Shown here piece by piece: positions 57,833-64,000 of a stretch of 64,000 nucleotides of DNA (position 1 is the stretch's first letter; the number at the start of each line of letters is the position of its first letter). The DNA lies in the NCBI GenBank assembly GCA_964036295.1, contig OZ038463.1, positions 29,623,069 to 29,687,068 of the forward strand, read 5' to 3'. The translations under genes and the position numbers were made by a program. A model generated the notes under the pieces. The model did no database searches. It was not told the origin of the DNA and worked only from the letters and a program-made list of their open reading frames with translations. The DNA is from Plumapathes pennacea. Taxonomy: Eukaryota > Cnidaria > Anthozoa > Antipatharia > Myriopathidae.

Positions 57833-58214
57833 GGGACTTTAAGATACAGGAAGACAAAAGAGAACGACGACAACGTCGGTAAAACTATAAAAACAATCAA
57901 AGAAAACAAAAGGAGCACGTGAATGTCTGAAATTGACAGGATCCCGGGGTCGTCGTGCTCTCGCGTACGTATGACTTCAAATGCTTCTTTTTAAGGTTTT
58001 TGTCAGAATGTGGAAGACATTTCAAGAAATTACGACAGTCGTTCTTCTTAGTAAGAGATGATGAAAGCAATGGAAACTCGGCAAACTGGAACAATTTGAG
58101 CAACCTAAGAGTACGCAAAGTTACAAAAGACACACGAAACAGGGATACACTTCATTTTGGTTCCTCGCGTTGCTGTCGCCGTCCAAGGTTTCTTAAACTA
58201 TTTAAACTCCCTTG
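57833..58214. mobile_element. B' copy of the 'AGGGASTTTAAGA' MITE
   Basis: Reverse complement of 25391-25772, in intron 7 of B'. Confidence 0.7.
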
Positions 58215-58392
58215 TCACCTGAAGGAAAGTAAAGGACTGAGGCTTTAATATCACCAATGTGATCAAACTTACGATACTGAGAGGAACGCCATCCAGATGC
58301 ACCGCACTCTCGATTGTCGTGGCCATCAAACACTAGCGGGTGAACAAACAAACAACAAATGAACTAAACAATGGAAAAAACCTGTCCCTCTA

Positions 58393-58893
58393 AGACTACG
58401 TTTACACTAGAGCAAATGTATCCGGATTCGTGATGAATCCGGAACGTTTTGGTCCCGGATTTGTTTTGCAGTTTACACACAAAACATGAATCCGTAATCA
58501 AAACGTCCCGGTTTCATCATGAATCTGGAAACTTTCAAATCCGGAATTCAAAGTGGAAACATAATAAATCCAAAATATTTTTGTGTGTAAACGGGGTTTC
58601 TCGACGAATCCGATTATTTGCACGGTCAGCGTTCAATAAGCGTGCACACTGGGCATATGTCCCGGAATCATCGTTTCGTGTAAACAAATAGAATCCGAAT
58701 ACACCTGCAGTGTACACGCGTACAAATCCGAATACCTAGCCTGATTATCAGACGGTCAGAGATTGTTAGTTGCTCTTCCTCTTCCCGAACGATCTCCGAC
58801 CGTCTGATAATCTGGCTACCGAATACCCTGAAAGTGATAAATCCGAAAACCTTTATGCATCCGGATACATTTGTTCTAGTGTAAACGTAGTCT
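58393..58893. mobile_element. B' copy of the 'AGACTACGTTTAC' MITE
   Basis: Reverse complement of 24713-25211, in intron 6 of B', including the nested foldback ('gcctgattatcagacggtca' and its complement). Confidence 0.75.
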
Positions 58894-61152
58894 AAGTAAG
58901 CAATATATGAGTGAAGCTTGAATGTTCACTGAGATTTTGTAGTAACGTGCAAGCAAGCATGTGTTAGGCAATCAATTATGGTAGGGTCAAGTAAACGTAC
59001 GAAGCGCGCTTCTGGCGCAGATGTGACCACGGCGTGTGACCATTATCTCTTGCATTCTATTTTTGTTTCTTTCCCTTCTATAAATATTATGACCAATCTA
59101 ATAAGTTCAGATACCTGCATGGCAACCGGGATATATTTTATATCCGAGCTGAGTTCCGTTGCAATTTGACTCCCACGCATAAGGATGCGAGTGCGAAGTG
59201 ATGATGCGAGGACAGCTGAGGACAAAAGAGAAGGATCAGTTTATACGAATCTCGACTGAATCTTAGGCAACTTGGTAACAAGTTCTAGCGTAATACTAGT
59301 TACTGTGACGCGATTCATTTAGAATATTTTATGTGATTCTTGCCAAAATTTAAGGCCTAGTCCCTTTCAAAAACACTGACCTTGCGCAATTGGGTCCATT
59401 CCACCAGAAGCTTATTCAAAATGGCGGACAATCACATCACCGCGGTAGCGTCAATCTTACTTGATTAAATTTATATTTGACTCAAGTTTAATGAATGTTC
59501 AAGAATATTACATGAGAAGAAGAGTGAACATATCCAGACTACGTTCCCTATGGACTTCAAGAATCAATTTAAAACGCCTTAGAGCCAGGGCAAAGCCAAA
59601 GACGAGGGTCACCGATTAGACCAGGACGCACGAGCGCTTGGTGCATGGCAATAACCGCAAAGATATTGTAAACAAGTCTCGTGTTACACTCCTCGCTTTC
59701 AATTTACATTTGTTACGCGCTACTCGAAAGCCTCGTAGAAGAAACGCATTCAGTAAAAACAAGTACATAGTATTGAAGCGAAGGCTAGGCTATTATGGCC
59801 TCTGAAAATAAGTGTTCAAAGTCAAACTGTCAAAATCGACTTCGCATGAAAAGTCACGCATTACTTTTTTATTGCTGGCTAACCTTTTCACTTCTCAGCT
59901 CAAAATGCAGAGTCGCTCAACCTTTAAAACGCAAGTGTATGAGTGTGACAATTTATACTGAGTAATAGATTTCATTTGAGCAAGGTGTCAAAAGTCAAGT
60001 TCTCTATACTGTATGATATTTTTCTGGTGAGAAACTGAAAGTCTCTTTTGGGGGTTCCGCCCTTGTCCCTACTTTCCATTTTAGTTTCTTCTGGTCTCGA
60101 CCCCACCCAACGAGCTCACTGGCAATTCCAGTCCGTTGTTCTTAAAATCTTTCCGAAGACGCCCACCAGTCGTGATAACTGTATCGCGAGCTGAGCCTGT
60201 GTGCACGTCTACTGTCGATTCTTTTGGAGTTTTTAATTCGTTTTCGTGTGAACAGGGAAAACCAAATCGAAAACGTCGTCACGTGCACGGAGATGGGTTT
60301 GAAAAAGAAAAAATAATCCGTTTTTAACGTTCCGTTTTGATAGAACGGATACATATGGTCTGGTTGGGATTAGATCCTTGAGCAGTTGTTGCCTTGTTGC
60401 CTTACCAGTTGTTGTTCTTGCAAAGCAAACAAATTCACTCTCCAACTCTGTCAATATTAATATAGATTAATAAAACGGACAGACCGAAGAGAAAGAAAGA
60501 TAAGGGAAACAAACAAACAATGCTATTGTCATCTGACGAAAGTTATTATTTAAACTTACGTTCCATAACGGCAGGAAGAGTCAAAGTCACTTAAGCCACT
60601 TGGAATCTGATTGTGGAACATAACAGTAAGGAGTCGATATTTTGTTTTTAATGTTGATAAGAAAGAGGCTTTGAAAAAAGACGAGAAACCAGAGCATACA
60701 AAAATGAACAAATATAAGCACCAGTTTGTATTCAAATTAATTTGTCTTCATTGTGCGGTATTCATAACTTTGACTTAACTTAAGCCAACTCCTCACTAAG
60801 CTTTGTCGATTATATATTCTCTTAATTGTTTCATCTTTATATTAAGATTACGGAATAGGTCATTATTTTCCTACCCTGGTGCCAGAGGTTATCAGAAAAC
60901 CTCTGGGACTAGGGTATTTATTTTATCAATTGACCATTTTAACGGCACGACCCCACAAACGGCATACATAAATAAATGACGTGTATTGCGTTATGTTGTG
61001 TTGTGTTGTGGTGTTTGACATCTTTAAAAACGAAGATTCGTATATTGAAACACCCACGATAATTTCAAAAGTCAAAAAATACAAGAAATAGATATTAGCC
61101 TCTGCTAGAATCTATTAATATTGTTATTCTATTAATCTACTTATATTGTTTC

Positions 61153-61266
<114 letters not shown>

Positions 61267-61285
61267 CTATTTTATTTTATTTATT

Positions 61286-61318
<33 letters not shown>

Positions 61319-64000
61319 TTAATTTGTTTATATTTGTATTTCAGTTTCTCCAAAATCTTTGCTAGTTTTCCCTCCTTTTTTGCGTCAATTTGTACAAACG
61401 CTGTAAATTGCATGATCAAATGAAAATAGTGTAAAACATGTAATGTAGTGTATGTAATGTAAGTAAAGTACATTCTGTAATAAATAATTTATGTAAATTT
61501 AGAGACTGACCCGCCTCGATTAGCTATGCTACATGCGGGTCAGTCCAAGTTATGTATTAATTTAAGAAATATAATAAAATAAAGTGTGTAAAGTGTGGTG
61601 TTGTATAACGGTCGGTGTCTAGGCGTTACCCTATAGAAGACAGTGTTGACGCTTGTCAAGTCATCCACTCTGAACGTTCCTTAAAATAAATGTAGACACT
61701 GCAATTAGTGAGGCACTATCATAACTCGTGATACCTTTTATTTGTTAGTCCGCAGACTGGTGTACACGCAGGGAAACATTAAAAATAATAACAGAGTTCG
61801 TTAAATATGTTTTGAAACAATTATCGTACGGGATGCAGATCAAGTGCTCCAACTTAGCACATCGCAATAAATTAATTCAAGTCGTAGGGATGTCAAGTTG
61901 CACCAAGTTCATCGGGGCCATACCACTGCCAAAACACAACCTTTTCTGTAGTTTTCAACATATTTTAAACTTTGTTTGAATGTTTCGCTTTGTGTTCATG
62001 TAGCCCGCAAGACAGACCAGAACCACCAAGAGCGAAACTCTTGCCAGTACGGGAACAGAACTCAGTAAAGTGACGAAATTAGTCAGGAGAGTTGACTTGT
62101 GTTATTTGCACTAAAAGCAACTAGCAATGAAAGTCAGAAATCAATGCGTGTGTTGAAGAAGGACACACCTTCGGTTACTCCGATTTCGTGAATATCGTCA
62201 TCAGACAATTTCCGGCTGGGAATGGTGATGTTGTTGAATGGCACACACAGGACAGAGTTGAAACAGTTGTGCTGTGCTCGCTGGAGGTGATCATTGTTAC
62301 TTGAACTGATGCTGACAATCAAGGTCCACCCACCTCCTGATCAAAAAAGGAACGCGTTATCTCTTAAATCTACCAAAACCATCATGGCGTCACGTCACTG
62401 TCCGATTTATGCTGTTTGCACGCTTGACGAAAAAGCGACAAGTGAAATTTAATGTACCGTCGAACTTGAGGTATCAGCCCCCTAAATAGGTCATACTAAT
62501 GCTATATTTTCACCTACAGTAAAACATGAAGTATGAGCATACCATAAATCAAAATGTTTGTTGTAGAGCACCACAAGGATCCCTTCGTGGTTGCCATGCA
62601 TACTAAGCTTGGGGAATTTATTGCGCAATCAATAAGAAAAGCAACGGCAAACAAAAGGGACAAAATTTGCAAAATCTTGCACAAAAAGGTGAACAGTTTC
62701 GTGTAAAATGGAAAAACTTCTCACTTAGTAAAATCCTAAAAAGATATGCAAAAATTGAGGCAAATTTTCGAAAATTTTCGAATTACTTTTGTACTTTTAC
62801 CATTAGTACTTGTACCATTAGTACTTTCAAATGCCTCGCGTACCATTGGTTTCTTTCCAATTGGTTAAATATAGAAAGTATGAAATATCTATATATAATC
62901 TTTGACGTCACTAATTGCGCAATAAAGTTTGCCATATTTGATATCAGTCACATACATTATTAGGAGCACCTAAAACATTTAATAACAACGAGTTTGATAC
63001 ACTGTATTACATGTTTATGTTAGCAGTCACGGCGCCTGCTTTCATTTAGATAAATTCGCTGGAAAGTTGCATTTGGGGAGGGGGTGATAATGTTAATAAA
63101 ATATCACGCAAAGTGTTGCATATGCGGCCCTTGTCATATTTGTGTGTTGTGAGGGGGTGTCAAGACCCGTACATCAGCTGAACAAAGTCCGAACCGGGTG
63201 TTAAAGCCCGTCTTGACACTTGATGATACTGTTGTATATTATTTAGTATCTGCAGTGTAATGTAAAGCTTACCATACTTATCCATGTCACAGTACACCTG
63301 TAGTTGTTTAGTGTCAGTGTAATGTAAAGCTTACCATATTTATCCATGTCACAGTACACTTGCAGTTGTTTGTCTTTGATCTTGATCCTGTAGTATCCGC
63401 TCTGTGCTCCAGGCTCCCTTTGCTTCAAATCAGCACAGGACTCGTAGAACTTCTGTGAACAGTAAAAAGAAAGACATTAAAAACAATCCGACAAAAGCTA
63501 ACATCGTTTTTCCATCCTAGCTCGAGCTAAATAACTCACGCAAGCCACACATACACACATGCAGGCTTATTAGACACACACTGTACTATTTTTATTGCTT
63601 TAAGAGGATTTGGCATGCTTAAAAATGTATTTATTCTCACCAAGCGAAAGCTTTTTGCGCCAAACTGTGAATTAAGCTGTAGATATTTTAAGTTCAGTTC
63701 AACTCTTGTAAGACCTCCAGACTAGGACTCGATACTCAACTATAAGTTAGCATACTTTGCATAAGTTGTACACACGAAAAGCACGGCTTTTACACGAGGT
63801 GAAATTTTACTCCCAGCTACTAAAAGACAAAGTTACATGGTATTGGCGACAACCGCTGACCGACCGAAGTGACGTCATAAAACATTGCTTTTCCTATCAA
63901 CACTTACCCTTTCCAGTGCCTTTGTACTGTCAGAGTAATGGTTAGCAGACGAGTATAGAAATAGCCATTTCATTACAGGAGAACTAGGGTATTCAGGAGT

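Overview
This window looks like nuclear DNA of a cnidarian, most likely an anthozoan such as a stony coral. That is an inference. It rests on short phase-matched exons with GT-AG introns, TTAGGG-type repeats, a very high density of short foldback/MITE elements, DIRS, hAT and RecQ-carrying transposons, and a PAN + fibrinogen-like secreted protein family of the kind common in cnidarians. No prokaryotic gene organisation, tRNA, rRNA or CRISPR array was recognised.

The backbone is four copies of one gene family. Copies A (2607-12089) and B (18902-26199) are on the + strand. Copies A' (34143-43068) and B' (57406-63935) are on the - strand. Each ancestral gene has eight coding exons: exon 1 encodes a signal peptide plus a PAN/apple-like domain, and exons 2-8 encode a fibrinogen-related (FReD-like) domain. 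A and A' are near-identical inverted arms (about 2600-13650 versus 32577-43070), introns and 3' flank included. B and B' form a second inverted pair (about 15840-29382 versus 54015-64000). The order is A, B, A'(inverted), B'(inverted), which a single inverted duplication of an A-B block would not give.

The copies have decayed differently. A reads through as 316 aa. B can give 308 aa only if two mutated splice acceptors are replaced by AGs 3 nt downstream. A' has lost exon 2, which is replaced by about 2.8 kb carrying an unrelated five-exon gene candidate of 121 aa. B' has lost nearly all of exon 1. Comparing copies dates the insertions: a foldback element with a telomere-repeat core landed on the exon-5 splice donor before A and A' separated, while a hAT element and a RecQ-helicase-bearing element are found only in A.

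Region by region: 1-2600 is the A upstream region with diverged blocks also seen upstream of the other copies; 2600-13650 is the A arm; 13650-18900 is the B upstream region packed with foldbacks; 18900-29382 is the B arm, ending with minus-strand exons of an unidentified neighbour; 29383-32576 holds a Myb/SANT-like relic split by a TTAA-target transposon; 32577-43070 is the A' arm; 43070-47100 is the A' upstream region; 47105-52210 is a decayed DIRS-type retrotransposon with nested insertions; 52440-54014 is repeats; 54015-64000 is the B' arm.

The predicted products of A and B would be secreted or surface lectin-like proteins. Nothing in the sequence gives the ligand. Most of the remaining DNA is mobile-element material.
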